DNA from: Hymenobacter elongatus
GTDB taxonomy: Bacteria > Bacteroidota > Bacteroidia > Cytophagales > Hymenobacteraceae
Direction of reading: 5' to 3'
Assembly (NCBI RefSeq): GCF_004745955.1
Contig: NZ_SRLD01000001.1
Location: 1 to 64,000, forward strand
DNA: 64,000 nt
Part shown: one piece after another, positions 17,627 through 27,450 of the stretch
Numbering within the stretch: position 1 is the first letter of the stretch
Layout: every line of letters begins with the position of its first letter
Notes under the pieces: generated by a model
Database searches by the model: none
What the model was told of the DNA's origin: nothing
The model's input: the letters and a program-made list of their open reading frames with translations, nothing else
Made by a program: the position numbers and the translations under genes

Positions 17627-19393
17627 ATGCTTGCTTTCCTGCTTTCCACGCTTCTATCGGTAGCCGCTGTGGCTGCCCCGCCCGCCGCCGATTGGCGTAC
17701 ACCCTTTGAAAAAGGCAATGGCAATACCACCACGACCCACGCCGAGTGTATTGCCTACTACCAGCGGCTCGATGATGCCTACCCCGAAATAACCCTGCGG
17801 GAAGCTGGCACCACCGATATCGGCCAGCCGCTGCACGAAGTGGTGGTGTCGCTCGACGGCGACGCTGACGCGGCATCGGTGCGGCGCAAAAACCGGCGGA
17901 TCGTGTTTATTCAGAACGGAATTCATCCCGGCGAGCCCGAGGGCATCGACGCGGCAATGATGCTGGCGCGCGACTACGTGCAGAAAAAGGAGCTGCGGCG
18001 GCAGCTGGCCGATGTAACGCTGGTCATCATCCCGATCTATAACGTGGATGGGGCCCTGAACCGCAACGCCACGACCCGCGCCAACCAGAACGGCCCTGAG
18101 CAATATGGCTTTCGGGGCAACGCCCGCAACCTCGACCTGAACCGCGACTATATCAAGCAGGATTCGCGCAATGCCCGGGCTTTCGCGCAGCTGTTTCGGC
18201 GCTGGCAGCCCGATGTGTACGTGGACACCCACACCTCCGACGGGGCCGACTACCAGTACACCATGACGCTCATTGCCACCCAGAAAGACAAGCTGCATCC
18301 GGTGCTCAGCCAGTATATGACCCAGCGCCTGCTGCCGGCACTATATGGCGGCATGGAGAAGCGTAAGTCGCCGATGTCGCCCTACGTAGATTTTGAGGGC
18401 CGCACGCCCGACGCCCGGGGGCTGCAGGGTTTTCTGGAAACGCCGCGCTATTCTACCGGCTACGCGGCCTTGTTCAACACCATCGGGTTCGTGACCGAAA
18501 CCCACATGCTGAAAGCCTACACCCCCCGGGTACGGGCGCAGTACGATTTCCTGGACCTGCTGGTGCGGGCCGTGCACCAAAACGCCGCCCCACTGGCCCA
18601 GGCGCGGGCCGAGGCCGACCAGCAGCTTCTAACCCAAGCCCGGTTTCCGCTGGCCTGGGCACTTGACACTACTGCCGTTGAGCAGGTAAATTTTCGGGGC
18701 TACGAGGGCAAAACCAAAGCCAGTGAGGTAAGCGGGCAGCCGCGCCTGTGGTACGACCGAAAAGCGCCCTACACCCGCGCCATCAACTATTATAATACCT
18801 TTCGGCCTACCGTAAGCGTGGCGCGGCCCGTGGCCTACCTGATTCCGCAGGCCTGGGGCGAAGTAGTGGAGCGGCTGCGCCTGAGCGACGTGCAGCTCCG
18901 CCGCCTTACCCGCGACACCGTGCTGAGGAGCGAGGTCTATTACATTGCCGACTACAAAACGGGCCAGCGACCATACGAAGGCCATTATCTGCACACGAAG
19001 GTGGAGCTTCGCGCCGAGCAGCAGGCCGTGGCTTTCCACAAAGGCGACTACGTGGCGTACCTCAACCAGCCGGCAGCACGCTACCTCATCGAAACCCTGG
19101 AGCCGCAGGCCACCGACTCGTTTTTCGCCTGGGGCTTTTTCGACGGCATTCTGCAGCAAAAAGAGTATTTCTCCGATTATGTATTTGAGGATGTGGCCGC
19201 TGAGTTGCTCAAGCGCGACCCCAACCTGCGCCAGCGCCTCGACAAGCTACAGCAGGCCACCCCGGCTTTTGCCGCCAGCGGGGCAGCCCAGCTGGATTTC
19301 ATGTACCGCCAGTCGCCCAACTACGAAAAGTCGCATCTGCGCTATCCGGTGGTGCGCTGGCAGGGCGGCTCCCTACCAGTGGATTCGCGCTAG
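17627..19393 (+). CDS. M14 family zinc carboxypeptidase
   Basis: 588 residues with a signal peptide (to about residue 17). The zinc ligands are His100 and Glu103 in GIHPGEPEG and His202 in DTHTSDG. NLDLNRDY at about 168-175 supplies the substrate C-terminus-binding residues. The peptidase domain is followed by about 250 residues of uncertain fold, common in Bacteroidota secreted M14 proteins. It probably trims peptides outside the cytoplasm. A TACATTCG box 16 bp before the ATG may be part of the promoter. Confidence 0.9.
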   Translation: MLAFLLSTLLSVAAVAAPPAADWRTPFEKGNGNTTTTHAECIAYYQRLDDAYPEITLREAGTTDIGQPLHEVVVSLDGDADAASVRRKNRRIVFIQNGIHPGEPEGIDAAMMLARDYVQKKELRRQLADVTLVIIPIYNVDGALNRNATTRANQNGPEQYGFRGNARNLDLNRDYIKQDSRNARAFAQLFRRWQPDVYVDTHTSDGADYQYTMTLIATQKDKLHPVLSQYMTQRLLPALYGGMEKRKSPMSPYVDFEGRTPDARGLQGFLETPRYSTGYAALFNTIGFVTETHMLKAYTPRVRAQYDFLDLLVRAVHQNAAPLAQARAEADQQLLTQARFPLAWALDTTAVEQVNFRGYEGKTKASEVSGQPRLWYDRKAPYTRAINYYNTFRPTVSVARPVAYLIPQAWGEVVERLRLSDVQLRRLTRDTVLRSEVYYIADYKTGQRPYEGHYLHTKVELRAEQQAVAFHKGDYVAYLNQPAARYLIETLEPQATDSFFAWGFFDGILQQKEYFSDYVFEDVAAELLKRDPNLRQRLDKLQQATPAFAASGAAQLDFMYRQSPNYEKSHLRYPVVRWQGGSLPVDSR

Positions 19394-19479
19394 CGTAGTT
19401 TCGAAGCCACAGCCCGCAGGCGTATTCTATTTTTTTTACTCTGGGTGTAGTTGGGTGGGGTAATTGTCCTGCTGTGGTT

Positions 19480-19557
19480 GCCGACGCATCTCTAGCGCTT
19501 CATTGAGTCGACACGAGTACTGCTGCGGTAGAGATACTTCGGCAAGCTCAGCATGAC
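19480..19557. repeat. Degenerate palindromic dispersed repeat
   Basis: GCATCTCTAGCGCTTC (left) is mirrored by GGTAGAGATACTTCGGCAAG and CTCAGCATGACA (right). It is a decayed copy of the core hairpin seen elsewhere. Confidence 0.5.
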
Positions 19558-19679
19558 ACACACACGAAAATCAAAATTCCCCCAGTACCCTCTAAACTGT
19601 AACAGCGCGCAGGTGTAGCTCGCACCGGTAAGTCACAGGCTCCCGAACCGCCGAAAACAGCATCTTGATACCATATCCC

Positions 19680-20573
19680 ATGATTCTTCAGCTCGATAAC
19701 CTTTCCAAGCACTACGGCACCACCGCCGCGCTGCGGGGCCTTACTCTGGAGGTAGAGCAAGGCAGCGTATACGGCTTGCTGGGGCCTAACGGCAGCGGCA
19801 AAACCACCACCCTGGGCATTGCGCTGGGCGTACTGCGGGCCGACAGCGGCGCGGTGCGCTGGTTTGGGCAGCCACTCTCAACCCAGAGCAAGCAGCGGGT
19901 AGGAGCCCTGCTCGAAACGCCCAATTTCTTCCCCTACCTCTCGGCCCGTCAAAACCTGCTGCTGGCCGCCGACGTGAAGCGTGCCGACCCGCGCACCGTA
20001 GACGCGGCCCTGGAGCTGGCGGGCCTCACGGCGCGGCAGCACGACGCATTTCGGGGATTTTCGCTGGGTATGAAGCAGCGCCTGGCCCTGGCCTCTACCC
20101 TGCTCGGCACCCCCGACGTGCTGGTACTCGATGAGCCCACCAATGGCCTCGACCCCCAAGGTATTGCCGAGGTGCGGGCTCTGATTCAGCGCCTCGCCGC
20201 CGAGGGCAAAACCATTATTATCGCCAGCCATTTGCTCGATGAGATTGAGAAGGTGTGCACCCACGTGGCAGTGTTGCAGCGCGGCGAGCTGCGGGCCGCC
20301 GGCCCCGTCGGCACCATTCTGGCCGCCACCGACCGGGTGCTGCTACGTCTGGCCGCCGATATAGCCCCGGCCACGCTGCTGCACGCGCTGGGCCAGCTGC
20401 CCTGGGTGAGCGACGTACGCCCCGAACCCGGCGGCGGCCACAGCGCCGTGCTGGCTCCCGAGCACTCCCCCGCCGACCTGAACCGGAGCTTATTTGCCCA
20501 TGGCGTTGTGCTGGCCGGGCTGGAAGTGCGGCACCGCAGCCTGGAAGCGCAGTTTCTGGAGCTTACTAAATAG
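19680..20573 (+). CDS. ABC transporter ATP-binding protein
   Basis: 297 residues from the ATG at 19680. Walker A GPNGSGKTT, signature FSLGMKQRLALA, Walker B VLVLDEPTNGLDP and the H-loop ASHLLDE are all present, so it should hydrolyse ATP. After about residue 215 there is a regulatory-type tail, as in bacitracin/NosF-like exporters. It is paired with the membrane protein at 20814. The substrate is not apparent. An upstream TTG would add five residues. Confidence 0.92.
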   Translation: MILQLDNLSKHYGTTAALRGLTLEVEQGSVYGLLGPNGSGKTTTLGIALGVLRADSGAVRWFGQPLSTQSKQRVGALLETPNFFPYLSARQNLLLAADVKRADPRTVDAALELAGLTARQHDAFRGFSLGMKQRLALASTLLGTPDVLVLDEPTNGLDPQGIAEVRALIQRLAAEGKTIIIASHLLDEIEKVCTHVAVLQRGELRAAGPVGTILAATDRVLLRLAADIAPATLLHALGQLPWVSDVRPEPGGGHSAVLAPEHSPADLNRSLFAHGVVLAGLEVRHRSLEAQFLELTK

Positions 20574-20813
20574 TGTGATTCGCAGCTTAGGATACGTACC
20601 AGGGCAGTGGCGCGACCTGTGTAGTTGCATACCACAACGATTCGACTGGCGCATGACACGCGAACTACACCGGCCGCGCTTTTGGCCCCCAAACGCCAAA
20701 CTGCTTTAGGCACTCTGGCCCCTGATATGCTCAGGCTACGTTCGACCGGGTTCGCCAGGGTACTTCCCAGGCTTGGCAGCTTCTCCTTTCCCTTACCACT
20801 TCATTTTGCCCGC

Positions 20814-21578
20814 ATGCTTCTTCGCGCCGAATTTCGTAAGCTTTTCCCCTACCGCACCGTCTGGGTTATTCTGGCGCTGTATGTACTGCTGCTGGCCGGC
20901 TTCGTGTCGGTGGGCGGGGGCGTCACCATCAACGGGAAGCAGCTGGGCAATGCGCTTTACGACTTCCCGACCCTGTGGCCCCGCTTGGCTTACGTAGCGA
21001 GCTACTTCAACCTGCTGCTGGGTATTCTGTTCATCATTCTGATTACCGACGAGTTTCAGTTTCGCACCTTTCGCCAGCAGATCATCGACGGCAGCTCGCC
21101 GGTGGGCCTCGTGCAGGGCAAGCTGACCGTGTCCGGACTACTGGCGCTGTTCGGGATGGTAGCGGTACTGGGTGTGGGTCTGTTTTTCGGGTTCACCCGA
21201 GCACCCAAAACGCTGAGCCACGCCCCCGAAACCATCGGTGCCGTGCTGCTCTACGGCATTCAGGCGCTGGGCTACCTGGCCGTGGCGGGCACGCTGGGCT
21301 TTTTGATCCGCAAAAGCGGGCCGGCTATTCTCAGCTTCATGCTCTATGCGTGGGTGGTGGAGCCCTTGATACGCTTTGTCACTCCCGACCAGCTAGACCG
21401 TTATTTCCCCGCCAAGGTCTTCGACAGCCTGACGCCCACCCCCGGCCGGGAGATGATAAATACCATCACGGGGTCCTCCAATGCGCTGCTGCCTATCGAG
21501 GCCGTGCCCCTGGCCCTGGCCTACATTGCCCTGTTCTGGTTTCTGAGCTACCTGCTGCTGCGCAACCGGGATTTGTAG
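20814..21578 (+). CDS. ABC transporter permease
   Basis: 254 residues from the ATG at 20814 (MLLRAEFRKLFPYRT), the usual start for ABC-2 type permeases. Six hydrophobic segments are visible, e.g. VWVILALYVLLLAGF and LLALFGMVAVLGVGLFFGF. The protein ends LSYLLLRNRDL, typical of this class. It is the membrane partner of the preceding ATPase, separated by 240 bp in which no other gene was seen. Confidence 0.88.
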   Translation: MLLRAEFRKLFPYRTVWVILALYVLLLAGFVSVGGGVTINGKQLGNALYDFPTLWPRLAYVASYFNLLLGILFIILITDEFQFRTFRQQIIDGSSPVGLVQGKLTVSGLLALFGMVAVLGVGLFFGFTRAPKTLSHAPETIGAVLLYGIQALGYLAVAGTLGFLIRKSGPAILSFMLYAWVVEPLIRFVTPDQLDRYFPAKVFDSLTPTPGREMINTITGSSNALLPIEAVPLALAYIALFWFLSYLLLRNRDL

Positions 21579-21746
21579 GAATATGAATGGGTGGGGCGTG
21601 CTTGACCTGATGCCCGCGCAGGTCAGGCAAGACAACAAAATTCAGCATTTCGACCATGTTCTAAAGAAAGCCGCCAACAGCTGCCCAAGCGAAGCTGACC
21701 CGTTCCCTTTTGGCCAGTGGCACTTTTGTGGTGTTTAGTCTACTTT

Positions 21747-21867
21747 GAACGTCGTGTCGAGCATTCTACGCATCAAGCAGCGAACGAGACATCTCGCGTG
21801 CGGTAGTCCAGGAGTACGCTGGAAGCATCAGCACGCGAGATGTATCACCCTACTCGACAGGACGTTC
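21747..21867. repeat. Palindromic dispersed repeat
   Basis: GAACGTC (21747) and GACGTTC (to 21867) bracket an imperfect hairpin with GAGACATCTCGCGTGC on the left and GCACGCGAGATGTATC on the right. It is the same type as 17333-17452. The rest of the 324 bp gap between the permease and the next gene is empty. Confidence 0.6.
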
Positions 21868-21902
21868 TCTCTACTTGCTATCCACACAGCTTAGCTCTTT
21901 TC

Positions 21903-22709
21903 CTATTTAGCTTCCTTCTGCAACGAGTTGGCGTAGTTGACGATGAACGCCAGCTCGCGGGCATCGGTGAAGCTGAGCTTATTACCCTTGGCGTACTGTT
22001 CTATTTGCTTGGCTTGCTGCCGGTATATGGCCAGCAGGTCCTTTTTTGGATTGCGCAGCGGCAGCACGTTGCCACTAGGCATCCCTAGGTAAAACACATC
22101 CTTTATTTCGTTGTAGGAGCCCATTTGCCGGGGCCCGCCGTAGGGGTTACCATAGCCGCCGTAGCCCCCCCGGTACAGCGGGTCGTTGTAAGAAGCAGTG
22201 CGCTGCACCAGCGACTCGCGACGCAGCAAAATGTTGGGGCCACCACTGAGCTGCTCAAAAAAGCCCGGCGACTTGAAGTCACTGTAGTCGTTGTCATGGT
22301 TCCAGCGGAAGGTGCGAAACACGCGCACCAGGCTGGTATCGACCCGCTCGCGCCGCTCGCGGGGAGGCGCGGAGTAGTAGGGGTTGCCGTAGTAATAGCC
22401 CGAGCGGCTGTCGTAAAAATCGTCGTATCCATTGCGCCGGTCGTCTTTCTGGCCTTTCACGGCAAAGCTCTGCACCGCCACCGCCGAGAGCGTGCTGACC
22501 GTGTTGTCGGGGAGCGTAATTAGAATAACGTCCTCGGTGCGATGCAGGGCTAGCGGGCCCTGCAACGTGTCGCCGGAGGTGAGCAGAACGGTGCTACCCG
22601 CAAACTGTTGGGTGAGGCTCAGGCGCTGGGCCGTGGCCACGGCACTGCCGCCGAGGCCAACAGCGAGGGCCAGCAGGCAGGCCGCGAAAGAAAAACGCAG
22701 AGTTTTCAT
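21903..22709 (-). CDS. Hypothetical secreted protein with Tyr/Gly-rich middle
   Basis: 268 residues. The signal peptide ends at ATAQ (about 28). A short beta-rich part (VLLTSGDTLQGPLALH, ITLPDNTVSTLSAVAVQSF) resembles segments of Bacteroidota envelope proteins that display a response to a surface parameter. A Tyr/Gly/Arg/Pro-rich stretch spans about 98-190, and a charged helical tail ends the protein. No family was recognised. It is a single gene. Confidence 0.72.
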   Translation of the reverse strand: MKTLRFSFAACLLALAVGLGGSAVATAQRLSLTQQFAGSTVLLTSGDTLQGPLALHRTEDVILITLPDNTVSTLSAVAVQSFAVKGQKDDRRNGYDDFYDSRSGYYYGNPYYSAPPRERRERVDTSLVRVFRTFRWNHDNDYSDFKSPGFFEQLSGGPNILLRRESLVQRTASYNDPLYRGGYGGYGNPYGGPRQMGSYNEIKDVFYLGMPSGNVLPLRNPKKDLLAIYRQQAKQIEQYAKGNKLSFTDARELAFIVNYANSLQKEAK

Positions 22710-23172
22710 AGCGGAAGAAAGTTAACCCAAAAATCAGGGTATACGGGCACTTACCAGGCTTTTTTGTTGGTATGCTTCCCATGCTTGCATAACCACTGGC
22801 GGCAGCACCCGGTTCACCCGTCGGCCGGGCCTGATGGCGGCCTCAAGCCCGGCCGGGCCTGGGGGCATATCCCAGCTTGTGCAGCGTATCGGGTAGCAGC
22901 GGCGCGGCTAAGGCGGCGGCGGCTTCCAGGGCTGCGGCCCACATCCGTAGCAGGTGCCACTCGGCCGACCTGACGCACCAGCAGCCAGAGCCGCACGAAG
23001 GCCGCAGGCGCGGCTTCGGCCGTGGCGGCGGCTAGAATCTGACACTTGCGGCAACAACAAAATACGGCTCCACGAGGCGGCACAGACGTACCCGCTTTCA
23101 CCGAGCGGGCCGTGAAGCCAGCGGGGTACGAGAGCAAGAAAACCAGGGAGAATACGGGCAAAACCTCCAGCA
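22710..23172. other. GC-rich intergenic stretch without an intact gene
   Basis: No start-to-stop frame with a recognisable protein was found. On the minus strand, about 22850-22940, one frame reads LEAAAALAAPLLPDTLHKLGY, which has amphipathic helix character and could be the remnant of a lost gene. It cannot be assigned. Confidence 0.35.
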
Positions 23173-23228
23173 ACGAGTAAAAAAGGGTCGCCCCGCTGCA
23201 TGCAGCGGGGCGACCCTTTTTTACTCGT
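23173..23228. terminator. Perfect 56-bp palindrome, probable bidirectional terminator
   Basis: The two 28-bp halves (23173-23200, 23201-23228) are exact reverse complements with no loop. The GC-rich core GGGTCGCCCCGCTGCA is preceded by A6 and the mirror half ends in T6, so a U-tracted hairpin forms on either strand. It lies downstream of ribBA, beyond the mobile element at 23237. Confidence 0.75.
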
Positions 23229-23236
23229 CATACAAT

Positions 23237-23396
23237 AGACTTGTTCCTGAATAAAGCGAAACACAAAAAGGCCGTCATGCTGAGCTTGTCGAAGCATCTC
23301 TACCGCAGTGGTACTTAGCATTGCGGTAGAGATGCTTCGACAAGCTCAGCATGACAGCCGAATGTTAGCATCGGTTCCTAATTCAGGAACAAGTCT
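23237..23396. mobile_element. MITE-like element, family 2 copy A
   Basis: 160 bp with perfect 16-bp terminal inverted repeats (AGACTTGTTCCTGAAT) and the 3-bp direct repeat AAT on both sides (23234-23236, 23397-23399). The interior is the core hairpin with arms TGCTGAGCTTGTCGAAGCAT. A copy at 41257 is almost identical in sequence over its whole length. It is inserted 8 bp past the ribBA stop. Confidence 0.85.
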
Positions 23397-23404
23397 AATG
23401 CTTA

Positions 23405-24652
23405 CTATCCTACCGGCACGGCCGCGTCGGGGTCGGCGTGGGCGGTGCGGTCCTTGGTCAGGATGGTGTGGCCCAGCTTGTCGCGCTTGGTGGTCAGGTA
23501 GCGCTCGTTGTGCGCATTGGCTTCGATTTCAATAGCCACTGAGTCGACCACTTCGAGGCCGTAGCCGGCCAAGCCGGTGCGCTTACGGGGGTTGTTGGTG
23601 AGCAGGCGCATCTTGCTGATGCCTAGCTGGCGCAAAATCTGAGCGCCCACGCCGTAGTCGCGCTCATCCATACCGAAGCCCAGCTCCAGGTTGGCCTCCA
23701 CCGTGTCGCGGCCCTGCTCCTGGAGCTTGTAGGCGCGCAGCTTGTTGATCAGGCCAATGCCGCGGCCTTCCTGATTCATATATACAATCACACCGCGGCC
23801 TTCGCGCTCAATCTGCTGCATAGCCTGGTGCAGCTGGGGGCCACAGTCGCAGCGGCAGGAGCCGAAAATATCGCCCGTGACGCAGGAGCTGTGCACGCGC
23901 ACCAGCACCGGCTCGTCGCCGCTGATGTCGCCTTTCACTAGGGCCAAGTGCTGGGCGTTGGTCGAGCGCTGGGTGAAAGCCACCAGCTCGAAGTCGCCGT
24001 GCTCGGTGGGTAGCTGCACCGAAATGTCGCGGGTAATGAGGCTTTCCTTCTGCAGACGGTATTTAATGAGGTCCTGCACCGAAATCAGCTTCAGATTCCA
24101 CCGCTTGGCCACCAGCTCCAAATCGGGCAGGCGGGCCATTTCGCCGTCTTCCTTCAGAATTTCGACTAACACCCCAGCCGGCTCGAAACCAGCTAAGCGG
24201 GACAAATCGATGGCGGCCTCCGTGTGGCCAGCGCGGCGCAGCACGCCTTCTTTGCGCGCTTTCAGGGGAAAAATATGGCCGGGCTTACCCAGTTCCTCGG
24301 GCTTGGTATCCGGGTCAATTAGGGCCAGAATAGTCTTGGAGCGGTCGGAAGCGGAAATACCGGTCGTGACGCCATTTTTGAGCAGGTCGATGCTGACGGT
24401 GAAGGGCGTGGAGTGCAGAGCCGTGTTGCGGCCCACCATCAGCTCCAGGCCTAGCTCCTCGCAGCGGGCCTCAATCAGCGGGGCGCACACCAGGCCCCGG
24501 CCGTGGGTGGCCATAAAGTTGATAACCTCAGGCGTGGCGCAGCGGGCGGCACAGATAAAGTCGCCTTCATTTTCGCGGTCCTCATCGTCCACAACAATTA
24601 CCACTTTGCCGGCGCGGATATCGGCTATGGCGTCTTCAATAGAGTCAAGCAT
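23405..24652 (-). CDS. ribBA: Bifunctional 3,4-dihydroxy-2-butanone-4-phosphate synthase / GTP cyclohydrolase II
   Basis: 415 residues from the ATG at 24652. The N-terminal half (about 1-205) is RibB, with [11 protein letters not shown] and [11 protein letters not shown] near the ribulose-phosphate site and [12 protein letters not shown]. The C-terminal half is RibA with the zinc cysteines in [17 protein letters not shown] and the catalytic arginine region [11 protein letters not shown]. Together they start both arms of riboflavin synthesis. The open frame continues 309 bases upstream into a repeat, so the longer version is spurious. No FMN riboswitch fold was recognised upstream. Confidence 0.96.
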   Translation of the reverse strand: MLDSIEDAIADIRAGKVVIVVDDEDRENEGDFICAARCATPEVINFMATHGRGLVCAPLIEARCEELGLELMVGRNTALHSTPFTVSIDLLKNGVTTGISASDRSKTILALIDPDTKPEELGKPGHIFPLKARKEGVLRRAGHTEAAIDLSRLAGFEPAGVLVEILKEDGEMARLPDLELVAKRWNLKLISVQDLIKYRLQKESLITRDISVQLPTEHGDFELVAFTQRSTNAQHLALVKGDISGDEPVLVRVHSSCVTGDIFGSCRCDCGPQLHQAMQQIEREGRGVIVYMNQEGRGIGLINKLRAYKLQEQGRDTVEANLELGFGMDERDYGVGAQILRQLGISKMRLLTNNPRKRTGLAGYGLEVVDSVAIEIEANAHNERYLTTKRDKLGHTILTKDRTAHADPDAAVPVG

Positions 24653-24828
24653 GGGGTTGGGGGGCAGGGAGAGTAAAGTGCCCGGCAGCATAACCACCGG
24701 CGGCGGCGCGAAGTTACGAGGGTTAGCGGGGCTTTTCGGTGCCAGGGCTGGAATGGGGCAAATTGCGGCAGCCGCTGGTGGGGAAACGATGGTCGTGGTA
24801 AACAAAACCGAGGCGCTATTTTTTCCGT

Positions 24829-25000
24829 CTGTCATCCTGAGCGAAACGAAGTGGAGCGAAGGACCTGCCTCACCTACCCCACTGCAGCCCTTGCCACTGT
24901 GCCAAAGCCCCTTCCCGCGCCGGTGGCAAAGGGCTTTGGCACGTTGAATAGCACTTATCACTGAGGCAAGGAAGGTCCTTCGCTCCGCTCAGGATGACAG
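24829..25000. repeat. Palindromic repeat, CTGTCATCCTGAGCG type
   Basis: CTGTCATCCTGAGCG at 24829 is exactly mirrored by CGCTCAGGATGACAG at 25000, with further paired blocks (AGCGAAGGACCT with AAGGTCCTTCGCT). An inner hairpin pairs TGCCAAAGCCCCTT with AAGGGCTTTGGCA. The same arm type flanks the GIY-YIG gene at 45368. The remaining parts of the gap upstream of ribBA show no gene. Confidence 0.7.
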
Positions 25001-25048
25001 ACAAAACAGCATAAACAACATCGCCACGCTCGGCATGATGTTCTTTTC

Positions 25049-26218
25049 CTACTCTGCAAACAGTGCTTCCAGCCTGCCCGTGGCGGCGGCCCAGTTGTAG
25101 TGCCGCCGCACGAACTCCAGGCCCCGGCCGGCTAAGGCCTCCGCAGCTTCGGTTTCGGAAAGCAGCCCTGTAATATGCGCAGCCAGCTCGGCCGCCGATT
25201 CGCCGACCAGCAAATCCTGGCTGGGCACGCCGCGCAAAGCATTGTTGGCCAGGGGCGTCGTCACGCAGGGCAGGCGCATGGCCATGGCTTCGAGCAGCTT
25301 GTTCTGCAGGCCCGTACCCACCCGCATGGGCGCCACAAACACCCGCGCCGAGGCGTAGGCGTCGCGGATATCGGGCAGCCAGCCGCTAACGACGACAAAG
25401 GGCGAAGCCAGCGCCAGCACCCGGGCCGCCGGCGTGGTACCGGCAATGAGCAGCCGGGCCTGGGGGTGCGTTTGGTGCACCAGCGGCAACACTTCCGTGG
25501 CGAGGAACTCGGCGGCATCCACGTTGGGATGGTAGCTCATGTTGCCGCAAAAAACCAGCTCGTATTCCTGGGGCTGGGTCGTGGGCTGAAAAAAATCGGT
25601 GTCGATGCCGTTGAGCACCACCTGAATGCGTTGGCGCTGGGGGTGGCTGATGAGCTGGCGGTCGGGGTCGGAAATGATAGTATGATGCTCAAACCAGTCG
25701 AATACGGCAGCCTCGTAGGCCAGCAGGCGGCGAGCTTCGAGGCTGATAACGGGCCGCTGCCAGACGGGAGCCTGCTGGGCCCGGCGTACCATACCGGCCG
25801 AAAACACATCCATGTAGTCCAGCGTCATCGGGTAGCGACCGGTGTGGGGCCGCAGGTATTCGGCCATCCGAATGAGCTGGCAGTAGATGTGCCGGGGCTG
25901 AAACGCACGCAGCAGCGCATCGAGGCGCTGCTGGGCGGCGGCATCGTAGAAGTAGCCTACCTGCAAGGGCAGACCCGTAGCCAGAGCCCGCGCCATGTTC
26001 AGGGCAATGCCGGGCTTGCCGAGCTGATGCACATGCAGCCCGCCCCGGCACAAGGGGCGCACGGCAGCATAGGCGCTGTCGGCCACGGGCTCATCGGTGA
26101 GGGCAAACAGGCAGATTTCGTGGTGACGGGCCAGGTAGCGGAGCTGATGAAAGGCCCGCAGCTTATCGCCCTTATCGAGCGGGTACGGAAACCGGGACAA
26201 CAAAACGAGCAGCTTCAT
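25049..26218 (-). CDS. Glycosyltransferase, GT4-like
   Basis: 389 residues from the ATG at 26218. The N-terminal Rossmann domain opens LLVLLSRFPYPLDKGDKLRA, close to sugar transferases of exopolysaccharide systems. The C-terminal GT-B domain has ELVFCGNMSYHPNVDA and the donor-binding stretch VFVAPMRVGTGLQNKLLEAM with its conserved Glu. It should transfer a nucleotide-sugar donor to a glycan in the cytoplasm. It lies 14 bp after the other transferase gene, clearly one operon. Confidence 0.9.
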   Translation of the reverse strand: MKLLVLLSRFPYPLDKGDKLRAFHQLRYLARHHEICLFALTDEPVADSAYAAVRPLCRGGLHVHQLGKPGIALNMARALATGLPLQVGYFYDAAAQQRLDALLRAFQPRHIYCQLIRMAEYLRPHTGRYPMTLDYMDVFSAGMVRRAQQAPVWQRPVISLEARRLLAYEAAVFDWFEHHTIISDPDRQLISHPQRQRIQVVLNGIDTDFFQPTTQPQEYELVFCGNMSYHPNVDAAEFLATEVLPLVHQTHPQARLLIAGTTPAARVLALASPFVVVSGWLPDIRDAYASARVFVAPMRVGTGLQNKLLEAMAMRLPCVTTPLANNALRGVPSQDLLVGESAAELAAHITGLLSETEAAEALAGRGLEFVRRHYNWAAATGRLEALFAE

Positions 26219-26232
26219 GGAGGGCGGCAAAC

Positions 26233-27450
26233 TTACGCGGTGGCAGCGCGGCTGCGCGCAATGCTGTACAAATCGAGGAAGCTTTCTATCACCCGCCCGT
26301 TGTCGTAGAGGCGCGTGATGGTGCGGGCGGCCTCCTGCCCTATTTCCCGGTGGCCCAGCTCGTTGTGGTAATAGGCGCGCAGGCGGGCCAGCCACTCAGT
26401 GGGCTCGTCGCAGAGCACGATGTCGTGGCCATTGCGCACGAATATTCCCTCGGAGCCCAGCCCGGTGCTGATGATGCACTTCCCCAAAGCCATACCCTCA
26501 ATTATCTTGATGCGCATGCCGCCGCCCGAGAGCAGGGGTACGATCATGACGTCGTAGTGCTGCATAAAAGCCGCCGCCGACTCCACGAAGCCATGAACCA
26601 CCACGTTTTTCAGGCCCAGGTTATGAATGCGGGCGGGCGTGTCTTTGCCGGCAATATGCAGCTCCAGCTCTGGCATCTGCTGATTGACATAGGGCCACAC
26701 GTTCGTCAGAAACCAGTCCAGGCCTTCGAGGTTGGGCAGCCAGTTCAGGGAGCCAATCATGAACAGGGTTTTGGGCTTGGGTTTGATCTGCGGGTCTATT
26801 TGAAAGCGGCTCATATCGACGCCGGCGGGCACGAACACCACCGGCTCGGGGCAGCCCATGGCCCGCAGGCGGCGCTGGTCGGGCTCGGTGATGGCCGCTA
26901 CCGCGTCGAAGCGGCACAGGTAGCTTTCCTCAAACCGCTTCAGGCTCTTGGCCAGGTGGGTCAGGTAGAGGCGCTTGAGCGGGTTGGTCGTCCGCGCCGC
27001 CAGCATCTGCCAGATGGTATACTCCACGTTGTGGGCCCGCAACACCACGGGCAGCCGGGGCGCAACCCGCTTAATAACATCCACATACCAAGCCACAAAG
27101 GTACCTTCCACCTGCACCAGGTCGAAGGCAGTGGTGCGCAGCAGCTCGGTGAGGCGCGCCTCCACCGCCGGGCTGATGAAACGCTCCACATTGTAGGGCA
27201 CCTGGCCCACCAGCAGGTTTTTCAGGGCCTTCACGGGCGACAAACGCGTGTCGACGGGCACCGTAACGAGGCGCACGCCGGGCAGGTGACTGAGCACCGA
27301 TTCGGGCTGAAAATGCTTGGGTGTATTGAGGGCCAGCACCGTGACCTGGTGACCCTGGGCGGCGAGGCCGGCCGCTACGTCGTGCATAGCAATGGCGCCG
27401 CCGTCGTGGGGCGGAAACGGCACGCGCGAACAGAGTTGAAGGATATGCAC
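26233..27450 (-). CDS. Glycosyltransferase, GT4-like
   Basis: 405 residues. The GTG at 27450 fits because HILQLCSRVPFPPHDGGA is the usual N-terminal strand-loop. The C-terminal half has LFMIGSLNWLPNLEGLDWF and VPLLSGGGMRIKIIEGMALG, the donor-binding glycine loop with Glu. It is homologous to the adjacent transferase, so the two probably add successive sugars to one surface polysaccharide. No flippase or polymerase is in the window. Confidence 0.9.
   Translation of the reverse strand: MHILQLCSRVPFPPHDGGAIAMHDVAAGLAAQGHQVTVLALNTPKHFQPESVLSHLPGVRLVTVPVDTRLSPVKALKNLLVGQVPYNVERFISPAVEARLTELLRTTAFDLVQVEGTFVAWYVDVIKRVAPRLPVVLRAHNVEYTIWQMLAARTTNPLKRLYLTHLAKSLKRFEESYLCRFDAVAAITEPDQRRLRAMGCPEPVVFVPAGVDMSRFQIDPQIKPKPKTLFMIGSLNWLPNLEGLDWFLTNVWPYVNQQMPELELHIAGKDTPARIHNLGLKNVVVHGFVESAAAFMQHYDVMIVPLLSGGGMRIKIIEGMALGKCIISTGLGSEGIFVRNGHDIVLCDEPTEWLARLRAYYHNELGHREIGQEAARTITRLYDNGRVIESFLDLYSIARSRAATA

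Noticed and set aside
22814..23173. 119-codon frame and a short MetG-like helical segment between the Tyr/Gly-rich gene and ribBA
   Set aside because: Similarity is limited to one amphipathic segment in a different frame; not enough to name a pseudogene.
24653..25048. FMN riboswitch upstream of ribBA
   Set aside because: The region is a palindromic repeat; no RFN-type conserved segments were seen.
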